Assembly: GCA_052161605.1 (NCBI GenBank)
Contig: CP197409.1
From: JBKCUI01 sp052161605
Lineage (GTDB): Bacteria > Planctomycetota > Planctomycetia > Pirellulales > Pirellulaceae
Strand: one strand, 5' to 3'
DNA length: 64,000 bases
The position numbers were made by a program, and so were the translations under genes. Positions 40,691-49,199 of this stretch are shown piece by piece; the stretch's first letter is position 1, and each line of letters starts with the position of its first letter. Under the pieces are notes generated by a model, which did not search any database, was not told the origin of the DNA, and saw only the letters and a program-made list of their open reading frames with translations.

Positions 40691-42265
40691 AACGCCGTAG
40701 CGGATTTTTAGGCTGCTTGGCTGAGCTCTGCATATCTGTGTTTTTGCTCCGTTGTTGCGTAGGTGAGGACCGGTTTCGTCGCGCTTGGTTTTTTCTTCTT
40801 GTTGGGTCGGTAGCGTCCCTGTTTTGATCCCTTACGAATGTAACCATCCAATACGGCGTTGCTCAGTTCGTCGTTGAACGGAGTGAGGCTCGCTGATTTC
40901 GAGTGTCTTGTGAACAATGCGAAACGCACTGCTTTAAGTGCTCGAGCTATACTTGTGTGTTCCGGAGGAATGTCTAGCTTCACTTGCTCGCGAATGGCAA
41001 TCAACTGAACCATCGTTAATGCGATGAGTGACCAGTCTAGTTCCACCAGACAGTTGTCGGAATTGAGACTTCGGAGCGTTCCCCGTTCGAAGGTTTGCTT
41101 CGTGGCTCGGAAGTGCAGTTCAATCCCCCAACGAAGTGGATATAGCTGTCGAATCATTTTCATAGACAACTGTCGTTCGTTTAAAACGTTAGTCACCAAG
41201 TACATGGTACCTCGACCATCATGGATGGTGATCAAACGCAACGCGATAGCTGGCTGATTGCGTTTCATCGCCTCGCGTGGCCAAACCCACACCATGTCCC
41301 TTCTACCACTGATCTTCGCAAGTTTTTTAAGCAGTCGGACATTACCGCCAACTCTGAGCAAGAAGCTATTGCCGGAATTGATGATCGCACTCCACAACTC
41401 GTACCCAACAAATCCCGCATCACAGCAAAACAGTGTATTTTCTGGGAAATTCATAGATTTCAGCATGTCCATCATGTGATGTCTTTCACTGGAATTGGAT
41501 GCGCCTTTTTTCCAGCACCACGGTAATTTAAGACCCATATGCCAAATCAACGTAAGCCAAATTTGCGGTTTAAGTGTGGCAAGTTTCTTACTTCGCTTGT
41601 TCTTGTTCTTCCAATGCTGACGCGACTTCGCAGCACGCCCCTTACCATAGTTCTTGGCAGAAAAGGCGTGTTCATTGCCACGTGATCGACGCGTCGAGAA
41701 TCGTGAACCATCTACCGCCAGTGGGCACCAGCGACCAATACGAAAGCATGCTGGTGCGGTTTGTTCCATGAGTGTCTGTAGTCGACTCCACAATCTTGAA
41801 ACTAATTCCTTGTGATTACTGACAAGAGCTCGCATCATTCCTTGATACGTATGGATGGCCAAAGATCCAAAGAAATCTAACGCGACCGACTTAGCTTTCT
41901 TAAATGCTTCGGTCAATTGCTTTCCCTCACATACAGAAGCTAACACTACCAGTCCGACAAAATGAACAGGATTCCAGCGGCTATTTCCATGGCGTTGCAT
42001 GCCCTGGAACATCTCTGGTACAAGAATCCATTCTAGACTATCCTTAAGTAGGTTGACTTGGTCGGTCTGATTGCGACCAACCTCTTCCGTCGAGTTAGAA
42101 GCAGAACTGCGATCCACTGACGATTTTCGAACACCAATTGACATAGCTGGACTCCTTTCAAGCTGATGTGTTGTCAGATTGATTAATGGGGGGGTCCAGC
42201 TTTTCTCATTTATGCATTCTCAAGAAAACCCCAGTTTTTCCAGAAAAAAAATCCGCTACGGCGTT
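40691..42265 (-). mobile_element. IS4-family insertion sequence, 1,575 bp, with 19-bp inverted repeats and 11-bp target duplication
   Basis: The ends are the perfect inverted repeat AACGCCGTAGCGGATTTTT (40691-40709) and its complement (42247-42265). On both sides lies GGGCAACGCCC (40680-40690 and 42266-42276), an 11-bp direct repeat that fits the target duplication length of IS4-type elements. Excising the element with one duplication joins the two halves of a repeat whose intact second copy is at 42379. The single gene inside is the transposase, which appears intact. Confidence 0.85.
40708..42144 (-). CDS. IS4-family transposase
   Basis: 478 residues. The DDE-transposase signs are FCCDAGFVGYELW (second Asp region), VDGSRFSTRRS (first Asp region, near residue 145) and the IS4 signature Y-x2-R-x3-E-x6-K in YPLRWGIELHFRATKQTFE. 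A perfect AAAGGAG seven bases before ATG 42144 sets the start. The stop codon overlaps the left inverted repeat by two bases. No frameshift or internal stop is seen, so the element may still be mobile. The flanking genes are unrelated, and the insertion falls in the repeat between two convergent genes. Confidence 0.9.
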   Translation of the reverse strand: MSIGVRKSSVDRSSASNSTEEVGRNQTDQVNLLKDSLEWILVPEMFQGMQRHGNSRWNPVHFVGLVVLASVCEGKQLTEAFKKAKSVALDFFGSLAIHTYQGMMRALVSNHKELVSRLWSRLQTLMEQTAPACFRIGRWCPLAVDGSRFSTRRSRGNEHAFSAKNYGKGRAAKSRQHWKNKNKRSKKLATLKPQIWLTLIWHMGLKLPWCWKKGASNSSERHHMMDMLKSMNFPENTLFCCDAGFVGYELWSAIINSGNSFLLRVGGNVRLLKKLAKISGRRDMVWVWPREAMKRNQPAIALRLITIHDGRGTMYLVTNVLNERQLSMKMIRQLYPLRWGIELHFRATKQTFERGTLRSLNSDNCLVELDWSLIALTMVQLIAIREQVKLDIPPEHTSIARALKAVRFALFTRHSKSASLTPFNDELSNAVLDGYIRKGSKQGRYRPNKKKKPSATKPVLTYATTEQKHRYAELSQAA

Positions 42266-42276
42266 GGGCAACGCCC

Positions 42277-42634
42277 TGCGATAAGCGTTCTAACCCGGTC
42301 CGGCTCAGCGCTAACCAGACCACCATCCCCTGCTAGATGCTACTATGGGCTGCCCCTGAAAGCGTCAGCGCAGAGCCCAATCGTTTAACCGCACGGGCAA
42401 CGCCCTGCGGTGAGCTCTCTAGCCCAGTTCGGATCAGCGCAAACCAGACTGCCATCCCTTGCTAGATGCGACTATGGCCCGCCCTGGCGACCCAGCGCAG
42501 GGCGATGCCCATGCGGTGAAACCATCCATCTTTCCTCAGAGCGTGCCACCCAGGGACGGAATGCTGGTGGAAACTGCACGCGTCCAGGATCTCAAAGCCC
42601 CGGTGAAGAGAGGGCTCAACAATTTTGTCGCGTT
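42277..42634. other. Repeat-filled gap between the IS and the halogenase gene
   Basis: Holds the rest of the interrupted repeat copy A and the full copy B. The open frames that cross it run through the repeats and are not called. From about 42510 to 42634 nothing recognisable is seen beyond the 3' end of the halogenase gene. Confidence 0.55.
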
Positions 42635-44176
42635 TCAGTCTCTTCCCAAGTGGATCCATTGCAAATGCTCTTCGTGTATCGGCAATCGATTAACCAGTTC
42701 CCGATTCTGCTTGTCAATCACACCCAGGACTTGCAGGATCTGAGGCGAGGGTTTTGCTAACGAGACAGCCGAGACACCGTGAGGCAGGCGTCCGTTTCCA
42801 GTCAATAGATGGTAGTAGCTCGTTTCCGTAAAACCATCTGCGAGTAGCGGTCCGAGACGCCCCACCTCTGCATAAGTTGTGAGTCGATCTGCTAACGCTT
42901 TGGACGGCTGTGTATTTCGGGCATCATTCCAAAACAATGTGTCAGTCCGGTTGCTTGCTAAATAGTGTAGATGGACAAAGTCAGCGATCTCGTCATACAA
43001 AGAGCCCATCAAGTGGTTGTACACGGCTGCATGGGCTGAACGCTTCGCTGAACCGGGGAAGTTATCGATGAACCACTCGATTCCGACTTGTGTCAGATGC
43101 AAGCCTGTTGATTCGAGAGGTTCGATAAACCCAGCAGCCAATCCTACCGCCAGTACGTTACCGCGCCAGAAATTCGACTGACGTCCGATTCGCATCTGCA
43201 AGTAACGAGGTTCTGCGGCATGAGCCCCTTCCGCACCCAGAGACTGGCGTAGTTCCTCCCAAGCTGCTTCGTCGGATTGGTACCGCCCACTGTAGACGTA
43301 TCCAGAACCAACGCGACTTGCCAAAGGAATTCGCCATCGCCAGCCTGCTGATAGTGCTCTCGATTCGGTAAACGAGCTTGCACTGCCCTGTGGTGGTGTA
43401 GTCGTCACGACAGCGCGATCGCAGAGTAGTCGGCTCGACCAATCCAAGAACGGATCTTTGAGTGTCTTCGACATTAACAGCGACTGGAAGCCGCTGCAAT
43501 CGAGGAAAAAATCTCCCTCGACTATTGAGGCTCCGTCGACAACGAGTTTTTCAATCACGTCATCTTCGGATAAAACAACATCAGTTACTCGTCCAGTTAC
43601 CTCTTTGGTTCCATACTTCAAAGCTTCTTCACGAAGCCACTCCGCTAGACCGGTGGCAGAGAGGTGAAAGGCATAAGACCTCGTTTGGGTAATCGGAGAC
43701 ATTCCCGAGATTAGATGCGGCCCCTTCGAAGCGAGGGCCGCTGCTAAGTGTATAGAATAGCTGGTGTAGGAACGTTCTAGTCGATGCTTATTTCGCTGAA
43801 CCCACCAGTCGTGAAACAAATCTGCTTCGTCGATGCGAGCACCACACACACCGAACGGATGCCACCACTCATGCCCTGGTGAATACCAGTCATTAAATCG
43901 AATACCTAGCTTATAGGTAGCATGGCAACGACGCATCCAATCGAATTCATCGATCTGAAACCAATCCAGAAGTCTGAGAATAGATGGAATGGTTGCTTCC
44001 CCAACACCGATTCCCTCGTCCCCCGGCGGGCGAACAACGGTGACACGGCATTCACTGGGCAGTGCCCGAGCCAGCATGGCCGCAGCCATCCAACCAGTAG
44101 AACCGCCTCCTACGATCACCAAACGCCGCACCGAATCGCGAGCTTCTTGCAAGTTGTTGTTTGTTTCGAAATACAT
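42635..44176 (-). CDS. Tryptophan-halogenase-family flavoprotein
   Basis: 513 residues. The FAD-binding GxGxxG appears as VIVGGGSTGWMAAAML, followed by DEGIGVGEATIPS, both as in flavin-dependent tryptophan halogenases. A conserved Lys in ATYKLGIRF matches the lysine thought to carry the chloramine, and the WxWxIP motif is present as GWRWRIPL. The EPLESTGLHLTQ segment has the family glutamate. These enzymes chlorinate or brominate aromatic rings using reduced flavin from a separate reductase, which is not adjacent here. Many relatives in non-producing bacteria act on unknown substrates, so 'tryptophan' is a family label only. No clear ribosome binding site precedes ATG 44176. The small gene at 44247 lies upstream on the same strand. 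Confidence 0.88.
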   Translation of the reverse strand: MYFETNNNLQEARDSVRRLVIVGGGSTGWMAAAMLARALPSECRVTVVRPPGDEGIGVGEATIPSILRLLDWFQIDEFDWMRRCHATYKLGIRFNDWYSPGHEWWHPFGVCGARIDEADLFHDWWVQRNKHRLERSYTSYSIHLAAALASKGPHLISGMSPITQTRSYAFHLSATGLAEWLREEALKYGTKEVTGRVTDVVLSEDDVIEKLVVDGASIVEGDFFLDCSGFQSLLMSKTLKDPFLDWSSRLLCDRAVVTTTPPQGSASSFTESRALSAGWRWRIPLASRVGSGYVYSGRYQSDEAAWEELRQSLGAEGAHAAEPRYLQMRIGRQSNFWRGNVLAVGLAAGFIEPLESTGLHLTQVGIEWFIDNFPGSAKRSAHAAVYNHLMGSLYDEIADFVHLHYLASNRTDTLFWNDARNTQPSKALADRLTTYAEVGRLGPLLADGFTETSYYHLLTGNGRLPHGVSAVSLAKPSPQILQVLGVIDKQNRELVNRLPIHEEHLQWIHLGRD

Positions 44177-44246
44177 TATTTTGTGGATAGGCTGGGTACC
44201 GTTACGACTGGTCCCTTTTTCTGCGTTTTAGGCAATTACCGTTTGC

Positions 44247-44495
44247 TTAAAGAGCTCGATCGCTGGGGGAGATGAGGCGTAATTCCCGATCGACTTCACG
44301 GTGGATTCGCCATTTCATCCAAACCCATTCTACAAAGCTGGCCGATTCGATCTCTCGTTCGTATTTTGCAGCTACGTTGGCTCGAATCTGTTGGCACTTT
44401 TCCTGGAATTCGGGCGATTCGATCGTTCTGCTAACGCTGTCGGGAAGGATCGGAAGGCTGCTCGGTATGTCGATTTGGCGTTCGGAGGTAGGCAT
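44247..44495 (-). CDS. Small hypothetical protein
   Basis: 82 residues, MPTSERQIDIPSSLPILPD at the N-terminus and then an amphipathic, charged helix-rich part (EKCQQIRANVAAKYEREIES, FVEWVWMKWRIHREVDREL). No signal peptide, membrane helix or known family. It precedes the halogenase gene by 70 bases on the same strand and is divergent from the FGE-like gene, so it may be the first gene of the halogenase transcript. The ribosome binding site is weak; the call rests on position and protein-like composition. Confidence 0.45.
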   Translation of the reverse strand: MPTSERQIDIPSSLPILPDSVSRTIESPEFQEKCQQIRANVAAKYEREIESASFVEWVWMKWRIHREVDRELRLISPSDRAL

Positions 44496-44634
44496 ATGGA
44501 AAAAATTCTTGGCTAGGTGGGAATCAGATCAGGTAATGCACCTAGCAGGACTCGGAGAGGTTGGTTAACCTAGGGGAACTGCTCTGGCTGATTGTAGCAG
44601 AACCGCACGCCCTGACTCTCCCGTGATTTTTGCG

Positions 44635-45834
44635 ATGAAACGATTTTTTCTAGCCTGTTTGCTTGCTTCTTTGCCTGCATCCCTCGAGTTTACCGTGCCA
44701 GCGATCGCTCAAGAAGCGGGTGTGGAAGCCTCGGTATTGGGAATTAGCAAGGTGAAACCTGAGTCGGGTCCCTTTGTGGAATACAACGGCATCTACATGG
44801 TCCCCTACGTCCACGAAATCGAGCGAACTAGCATTAAGTTTGAGATGATTCCCGTTCCAGGAGGAGAGGTCGTCGTAGGATCTCCTGACAGTGAAGAAGG
44901 AAGAGCGGACGACGAGGGACCACAGTTCACCGTCAGTTTGCCTCCTTACTGGGTCGCGAAGACGGAGTTGACCTGGGGAGAGTACAAGACCTTTATGCGA
45001 ATGTACGATGTCTTTAAACGTCTTGCAGGCGATGGCATCCGAACGGTCAACGACGAGAACCGAGCCGATGCGATTACAGTCCCGACACCGCTCTATGACC
45101 CAGCGCACACTTTCGAGTATGGCGAGGACAGGTATCAACCTGCCGTAACCATGACGCAATACGCCGCCAAGCAGTACACGAAGTGGTTGAGTGGAATGAC
45201 GGGAATCGAGTACCGATTACCGACGGAAGCCGAATGGGAGCATGCAGCCAGAGCCGGTGCCAAAACAGCTTATTGCTTTGGTGATGATCCATCGGAATTA
45301 GAGAAGTATGCAACGTTCGAAGACAATGCTGGTGAAGGTGCGGATAAAGTTGGTTCTAAGCTTCCCAATGCCTTTGGATTGCATGACATGCATGGCAATG
45401 TCTGGGAATGGGTAATTGATCAGTACGACGCGTCGGGTTTCGGTGATCGTGGTGGCAAGAAACTATCTTGGAAGGACGGTACAGCTTGGCCCACCGAACA
45501 AGACTCACGTTGCGTTAAAGGTGGCGGCTGGCAGGACTCTGCGGATCGCCTAAGAGCCGCGGCAAGGATGGGATCGGCTGACGAGGATTGGAAGGAAAGC
45601 GATCCTAACATCCCCCTAAGCCCCTGGTGGTTCACGACCGATCCAGCTCGGATGGTTGGCATGAGGTTGGTTCGTTCGGCAGAGCCACTAACGCCTGAGC
45701 TTAAAAAGCTATTCTGGGATATCGATAATGACACAACACAAGAAGATGTGGCATTTCGATTGAAGGAAGGTCGTGGTGCTATTGGTCTGCCTGTTCCAGA
45801 TCTTATCCAAGAATTTCAACGCCGCGTGCGCTAG
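44635..45834 (+). CDS. Secreted formylglycine-generating-enzyme-like (SUMF1/FGE fold) protein
   Basis: From ATG 44635 the product (399 aa) begins MKRFFLACLLASLPASLEF and ends its signal near AIAQ. An earlier GTG at 44623 would place four residues before the signal. The FGE-sulfatase fold is clear: FEMIPVPGGEVVVGSP, PPYWVAKTELTWGEYKTF, YRLPTEAEWEHAARAG, NAFGLHDMHGNVWEWV, KGGGWQDS and GMRLVRSAE. The segment RLRAAARMGSADEDWKESD replaces the region that carries the two active-site cysteines in genuine FGE, so sulfatase activation is unlikely; secreted planctomycete members may bind or modify other substrates. It is 11 bases from the UbiA-family gene and probably co-transcribed. Confidence 0.85.
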   Translation: MKRFFLACLLASLPASLEFTVPAIAQEAGVEASVLGISKVKPESGPFVEYNGIYMVPYVHEIERTSIKFEMIPVPGGEVVVGSPDSEEGRADDEGPQFTVSLPPYWVAKTELTWGEYKTFMRMYDVFKRLAGDGIRTVNDENRADAITVPTPLYDPAHTFEYGEDRYQPAVTMTQYAAKQYTKWLSGMTGIEYRLPTEAEWEHAARAGAKTAYCFGDDPSELEKYATFEDNAGEGADKVGSKLPNAFGLHDMHGNVWEWVIDQYDASGFGDRGGKKLSWKDGTAWPTEQDSRCVKGGGWQDSADRLRAAARMGSADEDWKESDPNIPLSPWWFTTDPARMVGMRLVRSAEPLTPELKKLFWDIDNDTTQEDVAFRLKEGRGAIGLPVPDLIQEFQRRVR

Positions 45835-45845
45835 GCGAGTCAGGT

Positions 45846-46838
45846 ATGGCTCAATGGAAAGACTGGATGCAGTTGGTGCGTGCGCCGAATACTCTAACGG
45901 CATGCGCGGATTCTATCGCAGGCTTCAGCTTCGTCGTTGGTCCTTGGTTTGGCCAGACTGAAGTTTATCTACCTGTCGTTTTAGTTTCGTTGGCTTCGAT
46001 TTCCATGTACTGGGCGGGCATGGTGATCAACGACGTTAACGATGTTGAAAGAGATAAGTCACAACGTCGACTAGGTCCGCTCGTTTCCGAACGCATCTCG
46101 GTCGCGCAAGCAACGAGTGTGGGCTGGATTCTTCTGGGAGCGGGCTTGATCTTTGCGGCGTTTGCCGGATTGTTTACGTCGATAGGTACAACGGACTCGC
46201 CGGGCTGGATGATGCATATGCTGCCTCCGTTAGGTGTCGCGGCGTTGTTGATGCTCGCGATTCTGGCTTATGACAGTCGGCTCAAGCAGACCATCTTGGG
46301 GCCGTGGCTGATGGGGGCTTGTCGCTCTTTGAACTTGGCATTGGGAATGGCGGTGGGGGCTGTGGTCATGGCTCTTGATCGAGAGATGGTGACGTTGCTC
46401 TCGCCGGGTGGTTGGTTGCTTCTGGCTGGACACGGTTTATTTGTGGTGGGGCTGACTTTGGCAGCCCGTAAGGAATCGATGTTAATACAATCACGTGCTC
46501 GATTGGCATCTTGCTGGGGGGTGAGTTTTGCTGGTCTGGGTTGTATCGCGGCGGCTGCTAACTTCGTTTCGCCAGAGTTGTATCAAAGGTTAGGAGCCAG
46601 GGATTGGTATCCCATGTTGATATTGCTGCTGTCGATTCCTTGGGGGCTAAGGGTTCTGAATTCGATCAAGTATCCGAACGTATCGAGTTTGGTGCCAGCC
46701 ATTAAACAGTCGATTTTGACGATCCTTTTCCTGGATGCCGCGATTGCCTTGCAGTTCGCAGGAACAGGGCCTGGAGTTCTAATTTGCTTGTTTGCCATCC
46801 CAACCTTTTTGATGGGGCGTTATTTCCGGATGACGTGA
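45846..46838 (+). CDS. UbiA-family prenyltransferase (EboC-like)
   Basis: 330 residues with about eight hydrophobic helices. The first Asp-rich motif is NDVNDVERD, as in UbiA enzymes that bind a prenyl diphosphate through magnesium. The second region reads YDSRLKQTILGPWLMGACRSLNLALGM, which resembles the EboC-like branch (GPxxMGxCRxLN), in which the second Asp motif is modified. It should act in the cytoplasmic membrane. The acceptor is unknown. The gene starts 11 bases after the FGE-like gene, so they probably share a transcript. Confidence 0.82.
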   Translation: MAQWKDWMQLVRAPNTLTACADSIAGFSFVVGPWFGQTEVYLPVVLVSLASISMYWAGMVINDVNDVERDKSQRRLGPLVSERISVAQATSVGWILLGAGLIFAAFAGLFTSIGTTDSPGWMMHMLPPLGVAALLMLAILAYDSRLKQTILGPWLMGACRSLNLALGMAVGAVVMALDREMVTLLSPGGWLLLAGHGLFVVGLTLAARKESMLIQSRARLASCWGVSFAGLGCIAAAANFVSPELYQRLGARDWYPMLILLLSIPWGLRVLNSIKYPNVSSLVPAIKQSILTILFLDAAIALQFAGTGPGVLICLFAIPTFLMGRYFRMT

Positions 46839-47046
46839 TACCGAGAGCAGGCTTTCACAAAGGACAGCACCTTAGGCGAGCGGCAGAAAAACTACCGAAT
46901 TCACGCTGGCTGGTTCGTAAGCGAATCCTGCTGGCTCGTCCAGCGGATCGTTAGGTTTGCAGCTAGCAAGGCAAGTCCTGATATTTAGGGCCGGAAACGT
47001 AACTATCTCCTACTTGAGTTGCGATAAAATTCCAACTGCCTAACGC

Positions 47047-47065
47047 CTTGCAACAACTTTGCAAG
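47047..47065 (-). terminator. Short stem-loop after the ABC exporter gene (weak)
   Basis: CTTGCAA and TTGCAAG form a perfect 7-bp stem around five bases, directly after the exporter's stop on the minus strand. No T-run follows, so intrinsic termination is doubtful. Confidence 0.3.
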
Positions 47066-47067
47066 TC

Positions 47068-49014
47068 TTACGCGGCGACAGAGTCCTTTTCAGCGTGCTC
47101 TAGGTGGGATTGGGTGAGGACGCCTCTATCCATCGTGTAGATTTCATCAGCAACTTTGAGGAGGGCTTCCCGGTGCGTGATAATGATGATGGTCAGCTGA
47201 CCTTTCATCTTTTCGAGTGTCTCTCGGATTTGAATTTCGCTAGCCATATCGATTTGGCTCGTCGATTCATCGAGGATCAGGATCTCGGGTTTCCGCAGGA
47301 TCGCTCGTGCTAGCGCAATTCGTTGTCTTTGCCCGCCGCTCAGTTTCTGTCCAGATTGCCCGACGACGGTATCGTAACCATCCGAGAGAGAGTCGGTAAT
47401 AAATTCATGTGCATGAGCCAAAATCGCTGCCTTTTCAATTTCGCTTCTCGAGGCGTCTGGAGAACCGTAGCGAATGTTCTCCGACACTGACTGATTGAAA
47501 AGTTCAGTTGACTGGCTCACGTAGGCTACTCGACGCCGCAGGTCTTGAAGATCAAGCTCTCGTATGTCGACCCCACCTAGCCGAACTCGACCTGCATGCG
47601 GTTCATAGAACCTACCAATGAATTGAACCAACGTTGACTTTCCGCTCCCATTGGGTCCCAAGATAACGATGGTTTTGCCAAAGGGAACCGACAGGTTGAC
47701 ATCATTAAGAACGGGAAACTCTTCATGAAACGAAAAAGAAAGTCCCTCGATACTCAAGTCGTTTTGGCTGCTATCGAGTGACTTAGGGTTCTCAGGCGAT
47801 TCGATCAACGACTTAGAATCAAGAATTCCATAGATCATATTGGCCGACATAACGGCGGTATAGAAAACAATGGACAGCCCCGATAGTTTCCTTAATGGAT
47901 CGCTCGCGCCGATGAGAAAACCAAAGAACATCAGTAGGTCTGTGATTGTAAGAGGGGTGTCTCGGATCTGTAGTCCGAGTATATGGGTTTGTTGATTGAC
48001 CACCAAGTAAGCACCTCCGCATACAGCAATAGCGACCATTCCTACCCCAATTAACTCAGCAACAGGCTTCCCCAAGCCTGAAACTAGAATCATCTTCAGA
48101 CCTAATCGTTGCATGTCTTTGGTGCAAGAGGAAAAGACTTTCTCCTCTTTAGACTCCATCGTGTAATTTTGAATCGTTGAGACGTTGTTGAGGGATTCCA
48201 GTAGTATCTCGTGAAATCGAACGTTTTTTCCAAGCATGGAGCTAGCAACTTTTCGTAACGAACGACTTACGATCACGACGACCACAATGAGTAATGGTGC
48301 TAGAACGGCTGAGAGTAGCAACAGTCGGAAGGAAATGAAGGAGGCAAAAACAAGGCAAGCAAGCACTCTCAACGGTTCGCGAATGGCCAGTCCAAAGACA
48401 GCCATTAATCCAGCGGATAGTCGATCTGTCTTTGAGGTGACCGAAGCTAAAAGGGTACTAGCGCCATGTTTATGATAGGAAAGTCTGTCGAGTTCGAGGG
48501 CTTTGTGAAAGAGTCGCTGCCGAAGATTGCGAACCATGGATGACGATGCATATCCGAGCAGCATGTCACTTGCTAGCATTAACAAGTGTTTTACGAGTGT
48601 GCTCACGACAAGGATGCCCATGATGAAACAGATCGTTTGGAACGGATCTGTTGGAAAGATCCTCTTGGCCCACGACAGAGCCCACGAACGAAGCTCCGAA
48701 GCCGCTTGGGATTGCTTGCGTTGGCGGTCTAGAGACTTTCGCAGCGGAGAATCTGCTGGGTGCAAAAGGGAGCCGTCATCGTTGATCGCGGCTAACTTAT
48801 TGTCAACTTCCTGGACCTGCTCGTCGTGGTGCTCGACGCTTTTTTCCAACCATCGTTGAATCGACTCTCCATGAAGAGTCATTTCGATTACAGGGTAGAG
48901 AGCTCCAATATTCGAGCCCCACAAGACGGCAATACCAATAGAGCAAAGCGTTGCAGCCACAATCGTAGGCAGAAAATTCAGTGATTCACGGAGTGCTCTG
49001 CAAAAATTCTTCAT
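47068..49014 (-). CDS. ABC transporter, fused permease-ATPase (MsbA-like exporter)
   Basis: 648 residues. The N-terminal half is an ABC-type-1 transmembrane domain; the C-terminal half has Walker A GPNGSGKST, the signature LSGGQRQRIALARAI, Walker B ILILDESTS and a switch His in IIIITHREALL. The length and order fit a homodimeric lipid-linked-sugar or lipid flippase of the MsbA type. An unusual feature is an extracytoplasmic insert of about 90 residues between the first two helices (EKSVEHHDEQVQEVDNKLAA and the following charged helix). It opens the polysaccharide cluster at its left end, on the opposite strand from most of the genes, and is the likely exporter for its product. Confidence 0.93.
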   Translation of the reverse strand: MKNFCRALRESLNFLPTIVAATLCSIGIAVLWGSNIGALYPVIEMTLHGESIQRWLEKSVEHHDEQVQEVDNKLAAINDDGSLLHPADSPLRKSLDRQRKQSQAASELRSWALSWAKRIFPTDPFQTICFIMGILVVSTLVKHLLMLASDMLLGYASSSMVRNLRQRLFHKALELDRLSYHKHGASTLLASVTSKTDRLSAGLMAVFGLAIREPLRVLACLVFASFISFRLLLLSAVLAPLLIVVVVIVSRSLRKVASSMLGKNVRFHEILLESLNNVSTIQNYTMESKEEKVFSSCTKDMQRLGLKMILVSGLGKPVAELIGVGMVAIAVCGGAYLVVNQQTHILGLQIRDTPLTITDLLMFFGFLIGASDPLRKLSGLSIVFYTAVMSANMIYGILDSKSLIESPENPKSLDSSQNDLSIEGLSFSFHEEFPVLNDVNLSVPFGKTIVILGPNGSGKSTLVQFIGRFYEPHAGRVRLGGVDIRELDLQDLRRRVAYVSQSTELFNQSVSENIRYGSPDASRSEIEKAAILAHAHEFITDSLSDGYDTVVGQSGQKLSGGQRQRIALARAILRKPEILILDESTSQIDMASEIQIRETLEKMKGQLTIIIITHREALLKVADEIYTMDRGVLTQSHLEHAEKDSVAA

Positions 49015-49199
49015 TCAGTGACTCAGTTTGTATACTTGGAAAATAACCCACGATGCCCTAATAGCAAATTCAAAGGATCACGCAAATAGAGAAATAGAAT
49101 TCTGGTCAACCTAACTGGAAAACGATCAGAAAGAATGACGCAACCACAGTCGAGTGCAGTCAGCCCTGGCGGGTCTTAAGAGAGCATTGAGGTAGCCAA

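Larger units (their letters stand above)
40664..42505. repeat. Two tandem copies of a ~129-bp repeat, the first split by the IS element
   Basis: Copy A is 40664-40690 plus 42277-42378; copy B is 42379 to about 42505. Both start AATCGTTTAACCGCACGGGC, continue AACGCCCTGCG, and share AACCAGAC, CATCCC, TGCTAGATGC and ACTATGG downstream. The ACCGCA...GGGC / GCCC...TGCGGT part can fold into a hairpin. Copy A is whole only when the IS and one target duplication are removed. Confidence 0.75.

Noticed and set aside
40680..42276. 23-base inverted repeat (extending four bases beyond the IS ends) as the IS terminus
   Set aside because: The extra GCCC/GGGC belongs to the GGGCAACGCCC target duplication, which is present in direct orientation on both sides, so the ends are set at 40691 and 42265.
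42410..42760. Plus-strand open frames after the IS element
   Set aside because: They are made of the tandem repeat and antisense sequence of the halogenase gene.
44635..45834. True sulfatase-activating formylglycine-generating enzyme
   Set aside because: The fold is right but the active-site cysteine pair is missing and no sulfatase gene is adjacent.
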